Assembly (NCBI GenBank): GCA_021442155.1
Contig: CM038214.1
Span: forward strand, 57,506,514 to 57,570,513
Direction of reading: 5' to 3'
Length of the DNA stretch: 64,000 bases
From: Cymbidium sinense
Taxonomy: Eukaryota; Streptophyta; Magnoliopsida; Asparagales; Orchidaceae
Shown here in pieces: positions 1-12,040 of this stretch. Position 1 is the stretch's first letter. The number at the start of each line of letters is the position of its first letter. The notes below the pieces were generated by a model, which made no database searches, was not told the DNA's origin, and saw only the letters and a program-made list of their open reading frames with translations. The position numbers and the translations under genes were made by a program.

Positions 1-890
1 ATTAGTTTGGTTTTGGCTTGATTCAAGTTTAGTTGAACTCACATATGAGTCTAGGATTGAAATATAAATCCTATTGCAATTGGTTTGGAATCAAATGGAT
101 TTTGGTTAATATGACAATTTCAAGTCAAAAGGGGTCAACATGGGCTTGATTTGAGTTGACTTAGATTTGGTTTGATAATTGAAGTTTATGTTTATATTTG
201 GAACAATGATTGAAGCAATGATTGAATCATGAAGAAAACCATGGGTTTTGAATTGATTTGGGTATCATTCAGCTAAGTTCAAGAAAAAGGCTAAAATTGG
301 AAATTTTATTTGATTTGGGTTTGATTTTAACTATTTGGATTTATATTTTATTTATATTTGTGAATATAAATTAAGATATAAATGATTCTTAAGAAAATCA
401 CTTGAGTTTGGTGTGATGTGGAAGCAAATTTGACCAAGCTTAAGGATTTAGGTCAACAGGGGTTAAGTAGGGAATTGATTTAGTTTAATTTATTTTTGGG
501 CATTGGAAGGTGGGTTTCATTTATATTTGTGAATATAAATGAAGGGCTGATTGATTTATAAAGAAATCAATTGAGTTTGGGTTGATTGGGTTTGAGATTT
601 GATTAAGCTTATAAAGGTAAGCCAATATGGCTTAAGAAAGGTCTTGATTTGGTTTGAATTTAGATTTCATTTATATTTGTGAATATAAATGAAGAAATGA
701 TTGATTTTTAAAGAAATCAATCAAGTTTGATTTGGTTTAAAGGGGGTTTAAGCATATGAAGGTGGTTCATATGGCTTAGGAAGGGATTTATAAATTTGAT
801 TTTGATTTTGGGTTTCAATCATTTGTGGTTGGATTTGATTTGGAATTTAATTTGAGATTGAATGGATATTTAAGAAAATCAATTGAATTA
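1..890. repeat. Degenerate tandem repeat, about 160-bp period
   Basis: A motif of the form tttatatttgtgaatataaa recurs at about 191 (partial), 351, 520 and 670, and a second motif (aagaaatcaattgagtttg and variants) at about 232, 391, 561, 711 and 872. Both give the same period of 150-170 bp and keep their order, so this is a diverged tandem array of about five units, not chance AT-richness. No open frame of note lies here. It differs in sequence from the telomere-like array further right and could be an old satellite or the internal repeat of a long terminal repeat. Confidence 0.65.
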
Positions 891-1214
891 GGGTTGATTT
901 TATTGTCCTCTTTCGAATCATGTTAAATTTGGTATGTCATTCGAATCCATGCATCCATCTTTCAAAATCAAGTGAAATAAAATGGATTTCCTTTATGTAA
1001 GCTTTCATGTGTTGATTTAATTTAATATATGCATTATTATCACTATTAAATACAAATGTATTTTTCAAAAGCTTATAAATGAATAATAATATGTGTTATA
1101 ATGATAGTTATAAATACATAAGAAAAGCATGTGCTTATAGCTTAAGTGTATGAATGTTGAGTTTTCTTTCTTCTATTCATGTGTTGATTTATATAAGATT
1201 GAATGGTAATTGTT
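891..1214. other. AT-rich spacer, nothing recognised
   Basis: AT-rich, non-coding sequence between two tandem families. Fragments such as gtgttgatttatataag near 1180 echo earlier text near 1010, hinting that it belongs to the next repeat family, but no gene or RNA is visible. Confidence 0.5.
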
Positions 1215-1835
1215 ATATAGTCTGAACATCCTAGGAATGTGAGACATTAGTTAGCCCCAAGGAGGTCATTTGATTACCTCACTTCCCTGGTTTAATAACA
1301 ACATGTACTCATTTGATTTCATTTTTAGGTATTTCAACATTAGAATTTGGATAGAGCTTTAATTCATATATATAAATGATTCAATCAAACAAAATATACA
1401 ATCTTTGTATGGTTTTCTTTCCCTCATTTATGTATACATCCATGTGTGTCCAAGAAAAGCATGTATAAGCCTAGACATCCCGGGAATACAAGGCTTTAGT
1501 TAACCCCAAGGGGGTCATTTGATTACCACACTTCCCTAGTTTAACAACATGTACTTGTCTATATCTTTATACATGTATATGTATATGTGATTAGTGAGTG
1601 AAAATCCCATTTTACATTAAAATTGAATGCATTCATAATTGACTAATGGTTGAATTAATTAGCAATATGATTTAGAGCTTACTTCCTATGTTCATGTTTA
1701 CAAATTTACATATGTTTTAATGCAAATGGGTATATAGTCTAGACATCCTGAGAATACGAGGCTTTAGCTAGCTACAAGGTCATTTGATTACCTCACTTCC
1801 CTGGTTTAACAATAACACATGCCTATTTAATTTCA
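1215..1835. repeat. Three-unit tandem repeat, about 260-bp period
   Basis: A core containing ggtcatttgattacc and cttccctggtttaa, preceded by a 'tagtctgaacatcc' type motif, occurs at about 1215-1310, 1465-1555 and 1731-1830. Spacing is about 250 and 265 bp. The cores are more alike than the DNA between them. No coding potential is visible. It could be an internal tandem repeat of a retroelement LTR. Confidence 0.65.
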
Positions 1836-3284
1836 TTCTTATGTCATATTTATATATGAATTTGGATAAAGTTTTAAATTAATATTTTTAAATAATTCAA
1901 TCAAATAAAATATAAATTCTAAACAAACACATACCTTCATCATTTAAGTGTGCTAAAATATGTTGCATGTATAAATACACTTAAGATTAAATCATATGCA
2001 TGTTATGTGTGATGGAATGGAATGATTTGATATATGTCATGTGGTAGTAATTGAATTAAATTAACCTTAAGATGCCTTTCATTCTGAATAGGATTATTTA
2101 AAGTGAACCTAAACTTAGGATTAAATCATTTAATAAGCCATTCACTAAAGAGAACTAAATCAAATTAACATACTTTAGAAAGTGACATAAGGTAAGGATG
2201 AAAGAGGGCAATCCTCTTTTCCACTCTTTATAACAGTTAGTTGCTAAGTATAATCATATAAAATAAAAGAAAACACAAACTAAAATTCTCAAATCAATTA
2301 AACTACTTTAAGTGAAATCAACCTTTCATGTTAAATTGAATCCTTCTACACTTACAAAATACAACACTAATGCCTCACAAGACTTACCGCATAAGCCTTA
2401 ATACACACATTAGAATTAAGTCACCACTTCTATCTCTAAGTTAGGATAATGTATGATATGATGTATGTTTTGTTTTATGATGTATTATTTTAGATTGGAT
2501 GTTAGGGTGTATGCTTTGTAGATTGGATAATAGGCTAATATTAGCCTAATCATATTTTTTTTGTAGGGGATTATGCTTAAGGGATGCTTAAAAATGAATA
2601 TGAATGCATTTTTTATAGGTTGCTTAATTCCTTAAGCATAATTCAAGCTAGTACAAGTGGGCTTAGTTACCCTATGTAGGGTGCTTAGTCCAAATTATAA
2701 ATACAACTTCTTGGGATTATATGTATATTTAGCTAACCTCAATTTTTCAAGTTTAGTTAGATTTACTTTTCCCGCATAGATATAATTTTTGCAATATGAA
2801 TTAGAATTATTGCTATGGGATATTAGGATGAGCAGTGGCCAGAAGGCTTTGTCTTGGGGTGCCCTATGATGCCTTTGAAGCAAGGACCATCCAAATCAAA
2901 GAAGGAACCACCCCATAACATTTAATACAATTATAATTATACTTTTATATACCAGCTTGTATAAGGGTAGAGCTTGGCTACCAATCTTTTCTTACTTCGG
3001 GTTGTATGGTGGTACCCGACCGCACCAACCTTTTATTCTTTTATGATAGTTTATATAATTGTTTGATGTTATGTTTACATTATGCATTAGGATGGAATGT
3101 ATTTCATAGTTTCTTAAATGATTGATGCTTTAGTATGTGGCTTGGATATGATTAAGCTCTTAAGATAAAAATAACTATTCTACCTAACTAATCACTCATA
3201 ACTAAATTTTAAACAACTCATAATACAATCATAAAGAATAATACATAAATAAGATAATTAAAAAATGTAGTGACCCCTTAGCTA
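1836..3284. other. AT-rich non-coding region
   Basis: No gene, RNA gene or clear element was recognised. The only open frame of any length (62 codons, - strand, 2695-2883) has no recognisable family features and is probably chance. A locally GC-richer patch at 2990-3035 (containing ggtggtacccgaccgcacc) stands out but matches nothing I know. Confidence 0.5.
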
Positions 3285-4640
3285 TATGGTTGTATGTTTC
3301 AAATCATGCATGCATATTATATCTCTTTGGAACATGAAGGATCTCCATTCTTGCACGATAAAGGAATGCTTGACCTGTTAGGGCATCCCTTGTGATGGAG
3401 AACACCTTCTTCTAGTTGATTTGACCCATAAACTATTTCATCATGCATTTAAGCATAAGAAATCCTAAATGCTCTGTCAAAATAATGTGTTTAAATTGAA
3501 ATAAAATTTGAAAAGATTTTGCATCTATAAATTAAGTCATATGCTCATACCACTCATGCTCTAGTCATGTAGGGAGTGTGTTTAGGACTTTAGTATTTTT
3601 CAAATTAAATAACTACCCTAGCTATCTTGCAATTCATAAGACCGGACTACATAGTTTTAAAATTATAGGAGGAGTTAGCTAGCAGCCACTCTAGGTGGTT
3701 ATAAGTCCAAAAGTTAGATAATTTATTCTCTCTTGTGGAGGTAAACCCTTATGTCCACATGTAGCTTAGATTTAGATCGTGCTTTAGCTCATACTAAAGC
3801 TCCCAAGATTTAGGATTTGAGATAGCTATTCTGTTAGTGGATTATAAGTCCTAGTAATCTAATTAAATTTCAACACAAAACATATAAATCTCCTCAACTT
3901 CAAAATTATAAAGCCCAACCATAGGATAGATAGGAATGCTCACTAGGCTTCCTAGTATCATGAGCATTTTCGACTTATTTCATTTGGATGCCAAAAATAA
4001 GTCTTCTCCTTGAAGTTTCCCAATTAATTTTCTAAATACAACAAATCCTTTGATAGTGTAACCTTGAAATATTTGGAGATGATAATTGTATACTTTAATC
4101 GAGAGTATTCTTAGGAATTTTCATTTCTTAAGATGTAATTAACTATGGAGGCTTACCTCCATAGGGAACTTAAGAACATGGTTTAATATAAACCATACTT
4201 TCTTCATCCATGTAAAGTATGGAAAAAATCTTAGGTACATTCAAAGACCCATCATGCCTTAGGAGTCGTTATTACGTGATTAGGTCCATTATAGGGTGAT
4301 GCCTCCATCTTTCGAGATAGTACATCATACCTCAATATTGTACCACATCACCTAAAAATTACCCCCCCCCAACGAACTACATGGTGTCCCCGTGCCGCCC
4401 CCACAAGGCCCTCTGACCTTATTCATTGCATCTCAACATCATCATCATCTTTTCTTTTTGGAGTTTGGAGATGTTGATCCTCAAGTAGGCAAAGGTTCTT
4501 AGACAAATAATGTTGATAGATACACATGGGTCAACCAGAACCCTGGATAGCCTATATCTGCCAACACCGATTATAATGTAAAGAGGCCGTTGTGCTCGGT
4601 CATCCCTAGGAGTAAGTCTTCATCGTTAAATGTAACTAAA
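3285..4640. repeat. Retroelement-derived segment, copy 1 of 2
   Basis: This segment is colinear with 24012-25350, starting at tatggttgtatgttt and ending at aaatgtaactaaa. Similarity looks high throughout, with scattered substitutions and indels. Relative to copy 2 it lacks about 65 bp near 3832, consistent with a deletion between short tgtt repeats, and it has a run of C at about 4364. The far end holds a protease remnant on the - strand, so the segment is probably a decayed piece of a Ty3/Gypsy element. The rest is not recognisable as coding. Similarity to copy 2 continues rightwards into the TAAA-rich block. Confidence 0.8.
4440..4620 (-). pseudogene. Ty3/Gypsy retropepsin remnant, copy 1
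   Basis: On the - strand one frame reads RYRLSRVLVDPCVSINII and continues as a leucine-rich stretch. This matches the region around the active site of plant Gypsy proteases, which usually has D-x-G-[AS]-S-x-N-[IL]. Here the glycine after D-P appears as cysteine, and neighbouring parts are in other frames, so it is a broken fragment. In an intact element this enzyme cleaves the Gag-Pol polyprotein. No reverse transcriptase or integrase is seen beside it. Confidence 0.65.
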
Positions 4641-6603
4641 TAAAAAACTAAACCTAAAAATAAAACATAAAAATAAATAAAAAAATAAAACCTAAACCCT
4701 AAACTTTAAAACCAAAACCTAAAATAAAAATAAAATAAACAAAATAAGATAAACTTAAACCTAAACTAAAATAACTAAACTAAAATAAATAAAACCTAAA
4801 TCTAAACCCTAAACTAAATAAAATAAAATAAACTAAAAATACACCTAAACATAAATAAAAAAATAAAACCAAAAAATAAACCTAAAATATAAACATAAAA
4901 CCTAATCCTAAAATAATAAAATAAAAACCTAAACATAAACTTAAAAATAAAAATAAAACTTAAACCTAAACAATAAAATGAAAATAAAACTAAAGTTAAA
5001 AATAAACATAACCTAAACCTAAAACTAAAAAATAAACTAAAATAAAAAACCTAAACTAAAATAAATAAACATAAAATAAATAAACGAAACTAAATAAAAT
5101 AAAAAATAAACCAAAATAAAAATATAAAATAAACACAATAAACAAAATAAACCTAAACCTTCCGGTTTACTAAATTTTTTTCTAAAAAAGACCTTAAATC
5201 GAAAACCCTTAACTCTAAACATTAAATCCTAAACCCTGAAACCTAAACACTAAAACTAACCCTAAACACTAAAAAAATCCTAAACCCTAAACCCTAAACA
5301 CTAAAAAAACCAAAACCTTAATCCCTAAAGCCTAAACCCTAAACTCTAACCCTAATCCTAAACGCTAAAACCTAAACCCTAAACCCTAAAACCTTAAATC
5401 TTAAACTCTAAACTAACCCTAAACACTAAACCCTAAATCATAAAACCTAAAGAAAGCAAAGTTTAAACTAAACCTAACACTAAACTCTAAACCATAAACC
5501 CAAATCTTAAAACCCTAAACTCAGAACACTAAACCCTTAACCCTAAACCCTAAACCTTAAAACCCAAACCTAAATCCAAACCCTAACCCTAACCCTAAAC
5601 CTTAAACCCTAAAACCCAAAACCCTAAACCTTAAACCTAAAACCTAAACCCTAAACCCTAAAAACCTAAAAACTTAAACCTAAACTAAATAAACCATTAA
5701 AATGAAATAAATAAAAAACCTAAACCTAAATAAAATAAAAATAATAGTAATATCTTAAACTAAAACCTAAAGCTAAACTTAAAATTAAAATAAAATAAAA
5801 AATAAGAATCAACCAAAATAAAAAAAATAAAAACCTAAACTAAACTAAAAAAATAAAATAAACTAATAATAAAAAACCTAAATAAAATAAATAGTAAGCA
5901 TAAAATAAAAATAAATAAATTTAAAATAAAATAAAATAAAAACTAAATAAAAACCTAAACCTAAAAAATAAACCTAAAATTAAATAAAAGATAAAACCTA
6001 AACCCTAAACTAAAAAAAACTTAAACCTAAAATAAAAATAAAATAAACAAAATAAAATAAACCTAAACCTAAACAAAAATAAATCAAATCTAAACCTAAA
6101 CTAAATAAAGTAAAATAAACTAAAAATAAACTTAAACCTAAATTAAAAAATGCAACCTAAAAATAAACCTAAATTAAAAAGCAAAACCTAAACCTAAAAA
6201 AATAAAATAAAAACCTAAACCTAAACCCAAAAAAAAAACCTAAACCCAAAAAATAAAATAAAAGTAAAACTCAACTAAAAAATAAACCTAAACCTAAAAA
6301 ATAAACCTAAACCTAAAAAATAAACTAAAATAAATAAACTAAACTAAATAAATATAAATTTAATAATAATAAATAAAAATAAAAAAGTAAACTAAAATAA
6401 ATAAGAAATAAACAAAATATACTAAAGAAACCTAAACTTACCAGTTTACTTAATTTTATAAAAAAACCTTAAATTCTAAATCCTAAACCGTGAACACTAA
6501 ACCCTAAATCCTAAACCCTTAAGCTACAACCCTAAACCCTAAAAAACCCTAAACCTAAAACCCTAAATGCATAAACCCTAAAACCCTCAACTCTACACCT
6601 AAA
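4641..6603 (+). repeat. Telomere-like satellite, left part
   Basis: TAAA/CCTAAA-rich block (about 4641-5155), marker motif at 5165 (tccggtttac), CCCTAAA-type block (about 5215-5650), second TAAA-rich block (about 5655-6435), marker at 6444, and a further CCCTAAA block up to the LINE. No GRP fragment is present in this part. The 61-codon open frame on the - strand (5037-5222) is an artefact of A/T-rich sequence. C-rich telomere motif is on the + strand throughout. Confidence 0.85.
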
Positions 6604-6619
6604 CCCTAAACCCTAAAGC
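6604..6619. repeat. LINE target-site duplication, left copy
   Basis: The 16 bases ccctaaaccctaaagc lie directly before the LINE and are repeated at 15663-15678 just after its poly-A tail. Because the target is itself repetitive, part of the match is expected by chance; the shared non-telomeric ending 'aaagc' makes a true duplication more likely. Confidence 0.55.
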
Positions 6620-6759
6620 CTCTCGGCTGCGCTCCCTCTCTGGCGATTTTGAGTTCCCCTTGGTGGATTGGCCGTTCTCGAGTATTTGACCGCTTATTCC
6701 ATGCTTCTCTCACCTGAGTGAGTTTCTGCCTCCCATGGTGACGCCCTTGGATTAGAGCA

Positions 6760-8165
6760 ATGGCGAGGCTCGTCAATCCCGCCGTCGCTGACGCCACCGC
6801 ACGCTCTCGACTCTATAGGTTTTCGGATTTGATTGCTCCTGCACGCACCGTTGTTAAATCATTCAAAGATGCCTTATCCGGTAAGATCCCTAGCTCGAAT
6901 GTTTCTCATCTCATTCTTATCGTGGATTGCCGGTAGTAATGTGTTCGGATCAGGATGTTGAAAAACTTGCTAAGCCATTCGAGTTCGCTTTGGTGGGTAA
7001 ATTCTCCCTTTGATGTCTGACTCTTGATAATATACGCTCTTTCTATCATAGTTTAAAATTGTCGGGTACTTTCACTGTCGGGCTGATCGATCCCCGTCAC
7101 ATTCTTATTCAACTCTCAAATGATTTAGATTATTCATGGGTTTTCACTCGTCATTCTTATTTTGTGCATAATTGTCATATGCGGTTATTGAAATGGTCAC
7201 CCCTCTTTGATGTCAAAGAGGAATCTCCCATTGTCCCTCTTTGGCTTGCTTTTCCTAACATGCGCATACATTATGTCACTCATCAAGTTTTGTTTCTGCC
7301 TTTGGCCTTTTGGTAGGCTCTCTCCAATTGACCAAGCCACTAGATCTAGGCCATCCGTCAGATTCTCGTTGAGATAGACATCACAAAAAAATATCCCAAA
7401 GAGGTTTGATTGGCTCCAAAAAATTTGGATATAGTCAAAAGTCAATTCAAAAAATTTTCCTATCTTTGCACTCACAAGATTCACGCACCACTGTAATGCT
7501 TTGTGCTTCATCCTAATCTCGAAAAAAATTTACCATAAATAAGACTACCATTAATGGAACTTGGGAAAATCACTACTCATATGTGCCTAAAGATACTCAA
7601 AAGAACCTCTCCTCCCCACACCCCTCATCGATCTAGTGGAAAACACTCTAACCTTGGTACTAAAATGCACATTGAGGGGTGTGACGATACCAATGACATT
7701 TACCTAACCTCACCCCGGTAATTTTGGCTTCCCAATGATTTTGCTACATTTAAATCCTGAAAATCAATGGTAGCCTTATATTGGACACCCAACTAAACAA
7801 TTTGAATGAGAATCATATAATGGATCAAAACATTGATGACCCTATGGCTTCATAACATATTGAGAAAGATATTTGTATTACGAATGGTGCTAGAACTTCT
7901 CCATCTATTTCCCTTCAGAGTGATAATCAACATTTGAACCCAATTTCTCACACTATCCGAGGAAGAAGGTGAAATCCCTCTTCTAAAACATTGATAGATC
8001 CTTCTACTATTCGAACACAAAATCAATCTCTTTCCGATGGAGATAATTTGGATTATGATAGACCCTTTCAAATTGTTAAAAATAAAAAAACCTACAAAGA
8101 AAAAATTTCTAATAATAATTTCATTAGAACCACTCGCTCTTCTTCCACCCCACACAAGTAATGTG
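6760..8165 (+). pseudogene. LINE ORF1, DUF4283-like nucleic-acid-binding protein
   Basis: ATG at 6760 opens about 53 codons (MARLVNPAV...) before stops at about 6934. A second frame, 7059-7316, carries the core of the DUF4283 domain, with GTFTVGLIDPRHILIQL, then MRLLKWSPLF and IVPLWLAFPN. Around 7340-7520 in shifting frames come 'EIDITKKYPKEV' and a probable CCHC knuckle ending in CFVLHPN. In this family ORF1 binds the element RNA in the ribonucleoprotein. At least three stops or frameshifts break it. The end is approximate, just before the ORF2 start. Confidence 0.75.
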
Positions 8166-8224
8166 TCATCATTTCTTTCCTCTCTCTCCTTTCTCTCTTC
8201 TTTTTCCCTTTTGGTTGTCCCCTT

Positions 8225-8870
8225 ATGATTAATTTTCTTATTTGGAATATCCGGGTTGTGGGTCTCTCCGCAATCGTGTTAGAGTCTTTGTTGTGTTCAT
8301 AATATCAAGTTACTTGTTCTATTGAACCTCTCATTAATTCTTCTAAGATTGCTTTTGTCACTAGATCCCTTGGTTTTCATAATTTCTTTTTCAATCTTAA
8401 TAATAAAATTTGGTGCTTTTGGTACAACTCCATCACCATTTCCATCATTGATGATCTTGACCAATTGGTTAATATCAAAATCTCCTTAGGTGACTTATCG
8501 ACTTTTGGCTCTTTTATCTATGCTTCTTGTAATAGAGTAGGAACATCCTTTGGAATCACTTACCTTCACTTCCTGCTAACCTTCCTTGGTTGGTTGGAGG
8601 CAATTTCAATACTATCATAGCTAAAAGGGGGGAGGATGTACTCTAACCTTCATTCCATGGAGGACTTCTCAAATATGAACCTTGATTGCAATCTGATCGA
8701 CATTGGTTTCACTGGGTCTAATTACACGTGGCACAACTCTAGACTTTAGCAGCGTCTAGATAGGACCCTATTTAATTCTCTTTGGATCAATCAGTGGCCC
8801 ACTACCATTGTTGAGCATTTGAGCGTAACCTTGTCGACCATGCTCCTCTTTTGATTTCCTTCAAAATCCC
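8225..8870 (+). pseudogene. LINE ORF2 endonuclease region
   Basis: ATG at 8225 is followed by MINFLIWNIR, the typical opening of plant LINE ORF2 with the WN-[IV]-RG strand of an APE-like endonuclease. 'AFVTRSLGFHNFF', 'FIYASC' and a GG-N-FN-TI stretch (about 8595-8620) follow, then WHNSR and DRTLFN near 8720-8780. In an active enzyme the third motif is usually GDFN; here the aspartate position reads Asn, so the nicking activity would be impaired even without the stops. Several in-frame stops and small indels are present. Confidence 0.75.
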
Positions 8871-10754
8871 CTACCCGCCTACTCCCTCTCCTTTCGATTT
8901 CAAAATATGTGGGCCCAACATAGTGACTTCACCAATGTCACTACTAATTGGATGGCCCCTGCTTTTCTGGATAATTGTTAAAGGTATGACTCATCTTTGG
9001 CTTAAGCTCAAAAGACTTAAACAAAATCTCAATTGGTGGAACAAACACATTTTCAAAACCTTTTCACAAATCTTAAAGCTATGGAACAAGAGGTTTGTTC
9101 TCTTGAAGAGGTCGTCACGATCCCGAACTGGAAGAGTTGAACATTGCCAAGAATACCTTGGCTAATTACCAAAACATGGAAGAAACCTATTAGCGCCAAA
9201 AAGCCGCAAAGCAAGCATGTATGACAAAACACCGTGTATTTTAGGCCATTTGTAATAAACGGAGAGCCTTAAACTCGATTAAAAAAATTAAGAACTCTAA
9301 TGGTGAATGGATAACCGATAACAATGATATTAAGGATTCTGTCATACATCATTTCCAAACTTTATTAAATTCTAATCCGTTGCTGGGAACTTTATCAAAC
9401 ACTCATCTTATCCCTCTATGACAATGAAGATAATCATTTACTCACTATGTGTCCTTCAAGAGGAGATTAGTAAAGAACATGAACATTTGACTACGGCCTA
9501 TCTCCACTTAAAGATTGTTCATTTATTAAAATGATTAGTTGATGTTTATTGATTTCTTTGATGGCAATCCTATCCCAAATACTTTTCTAGCAATTGTCCT
9601 TATTTTAGCCAATAATCTTTGCACCTTTTTCAAAACTCATTGCTAAATTAATAAACAATAGATGCTTAAAATCATCTCCCCAAATCAAACCAATTTTGTT
9701 AAAACAGAGTAATATCGGATAATATTCTTTTTGCACAAGAGCTGGTTCATGACATTGATGTCCCTTCTAGAGGAGACAACATCTTATTCAAATTGGACAT
9801 CGCTAAAGCCTTTGACAATCTCTCATGGGATTTTCTCTTTCAAATCCTGAATTTGTTTAGTTTTTCTGATAGTTTTATCCGGATTATAAAAAGGTGTATC
9901 ACTAATGTCTGGTTTTCGGTTATCTTGAATGGTGAGTCCATAGGTTTCTTTCCTTCTAGCCATGGTTTGAGGCAAGGTGACCCACTATCACCTTCTCTTT
10001 TTATCATCGCTATTGAATACCTGTCTAGGAGCCTTAATGATCTTTTCGCTAATAATCCTAATATGTCTTTTAAAACTCATGGAGGCTTCCCTATTTCTCA
10101 TCTTAGCTTTGTAGATGATTTCATTATCTTCTGCAACGGCTCCCTTCAACATGTTAAAACCATTAAGAACCTTCTAAATAATTTTGGTAAAGTTAGTTTC
10201 TTTTCTTAATGAAGGAAAATGCGCTTTTATTCCTTCAACTAAGATTCCACCTAATAGACTTAACCAAATATCCAATTACTAATTTTAAGCAAAATCAACT
10301 CCCTCTTAATTACCTTGGGGCTCCGCTTTTTAAAGGCCAAAAAAGATCACACCTTTTTGATGATCTAATTCAGAAAATTTCTAACAAAATTTCAATTTGG
10401 GAATTTCATTTACTCTCTTTCGGTAGGCTTACCTTGATCAAGAGCACTCTAAATTCCATGCCTATATACCTTCTCCAAACCATTGTGCCTACCAACTCTA
10501 CCATCAATAGAATTGAGCGTCTATTAAACAAATTCTTCTGGGGAACCAATACCTCCTCTAAAAAAATGCACTGGTCATCTTGGTCCAAAAATTGTGGTAC
10601 TCTTGAAGAGGGAGGTCTGGGTTGTAAATCCATCAAAGAAGTTATCAATGCCTTCTCCTACAAACTTTGGTGGAATTTTAGGAGCAAAAATAGTCTTTGG
10701 GCCAATTTCATGACTTCTAAATATTGGGTAAACACCTCTCATTTGTCCCTTTAA
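8871..10754 (+). pseudogene. LINE ORF2 reverse transcriptase
   Basis: The best-preserved part is an open frame at 9793-10209 with DIAKAFDNLSWDF (first catalytic Asp), HGLRQGDPLSPSLF, and FVDDFIIF as the catalytic box; most plant L1 enzymes have FADD, so an A-to-V change is present. Upstream, 'NILFAQELVHDI' is readable from about 9720. A frameshift at about 10205 moves the thumb region into another frame (10209-10754), with LNYLGAPLFKGQ, FGRLTLIKSTLNSMPIY and EGGLGCKSI. The stretch 8871-9640 is a decayed linker. This enzyme copies the element RNA at the nicked target. Confidence 0.9.
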
Positions 10755-11670
10755 ATCGGGTGATTCTCTATGGAGAAGACTTTGTTCTCACAAATGGGAT
10801 GCAATCCTTAATTTTTTGGGGCATAAACTGGCAATTCCTTCTTTTGGCAAGACAACTGAGTGGTTGTGGATCCATTAATGACTTACTCTACACTCACTCC
10901 ACTTCGCTCTAGAGTTAATTATTCTCGCAAAACACAAGTGGAACATTAGTAAGATTATTGATTCTATTCCTTCCACTTTCTTAAATATGATTACTAATAT
11001 TCCTATCACTCCTAACAATCATGATCAGATTATCTTTAAGCTACCTCATAATGGGGATTTCAACCTTAAAAATGTGTGGCTTCACACTAAAGACACTCAA
11101 GATTCTTCTATTGTGTTCTCCAAAATTTGGAATAACAATATCCCCTCTTCTTTCTAACTTGGCGTATCCTAAAAAACTTTATTCCTGTTGACTCTTTGTT
11201 GGGGGGTAAAGGGTTTTACTTACCCTCTAAATGTCAATGTTGTTCTCATATTGAGAATGTGAACCATGTTTTTGTTAATGGAGCTATTGCCTCTAAAATT
11301 TGGATTTGGTATGACGATCTATTCAAGTCAATTTTAATTATTCTTTTAATTTATATCAACTTCTTGAAGTTTACTTTGACAATGCAATTAAAGGTCATAT
11401 TAAAATCATAATCGCCATTACTCTTATTTGGTTCATATGGATGGACTGAAATGATGCTAAACATCGTGGGATTCGTATGAATCACATGAGGATTATTGCT
11501 AGAACTAAAAACAAAATTTATGAATTATTTAAAGCCAACTTAATTCAACACAAACATTTTAAAGGCTGTAAATCTGTAGCCAATAAACTGGGCCTCAACC
11601 TTCCAGACCAGACTTACTATAGAAATGATAGAATGGTTTTTTGGAAAAAACCTCTTGATCATATTAAATT
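10755..11670 (+). pseudogene. LINE ORF2 RVT zinc-binding (zf-RVT) region
   Basis: After a broken connector (10755-11140), the frame at 11196-11411 reads LPSKCQCCSHIENVNHVF and continues with KIWIWYDDLF. This is the Cys/His region placed after the polymerase in plant LINE ORF2 proteins. A further open stretch at 11477-11731 (RIIARTKNKIYELF) is the usual linker to RNase H. Frames change at about 11150 and 11410. Confidence 0.75.
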
Positions 11671-12040
11671 AATTATGACGGCTCTGTCTCCCATAATGGC
11701 TCGGTTGTGGAGGCATTTTCGTGGATTCTAAGGGTATAGTCCTATGTGCATTTGCTTATCCCCTTATTTCCAAAGATCGTTTATCCGAGCTTATGGCGCC
11801 CACAAAGCTTTAGAAATTTGTATTCAAAATGGCTGGCTCAATATTTGGATAGAGGTGGACGCTCTTCTACTGATTGATCTTTTGACTTCTACCAATATGA
11901 GCAATGCTTGTTTGTTCTACCTCCTCAAGCAAACTAGGGCTCTTCTCTCTCAACTGAATTTTACCATCACTCATGTCATGGAAGGTAACGCCTGTCGATT
12001 ACCTTGCAACTACGAGATTAGACAAGATCATCTTCTTTGA
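11671..12040 (+). pseudogene. LINE ORF2 C-terminal RNase H
   Basis: Catalytic landmarks are split over two frames: NYDGSVSHNGS at about 11672-11705 supplies the first Asp; 'LSELMA' near 11787 the Glu; and WIEVDALLLIDLL at about 11850 the next Asp, followed by RALLSQLNFTITHVMEGN. A frameshift after the first motif and one in the middle inactivate it. RNase H at this position is known from several plant L1 lineages, where it removes template RNA. Confidence 0.75.

Noticed and set aside
5037..5222. Aromatic, hydrophobic open frames on the - strand of TAAA-rich blocks (also 20073-20258, 42640-42867, 62963-63148)
   Set aside because: They arise from TTTATTT-type repeats and differ between units; there is no sign of selection.
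4641..6603. CRISPR-like regularly spaced repeats
   Set aside because: Marker spacing is about 1 kb and the material between is itself repetitive; the host is a plant.
7197..7511. 104-codon open frame on the - strand in LINE ORF1
   Set aside because: It is antisense to the DUF4283-like coding text, which explains the open frame better.
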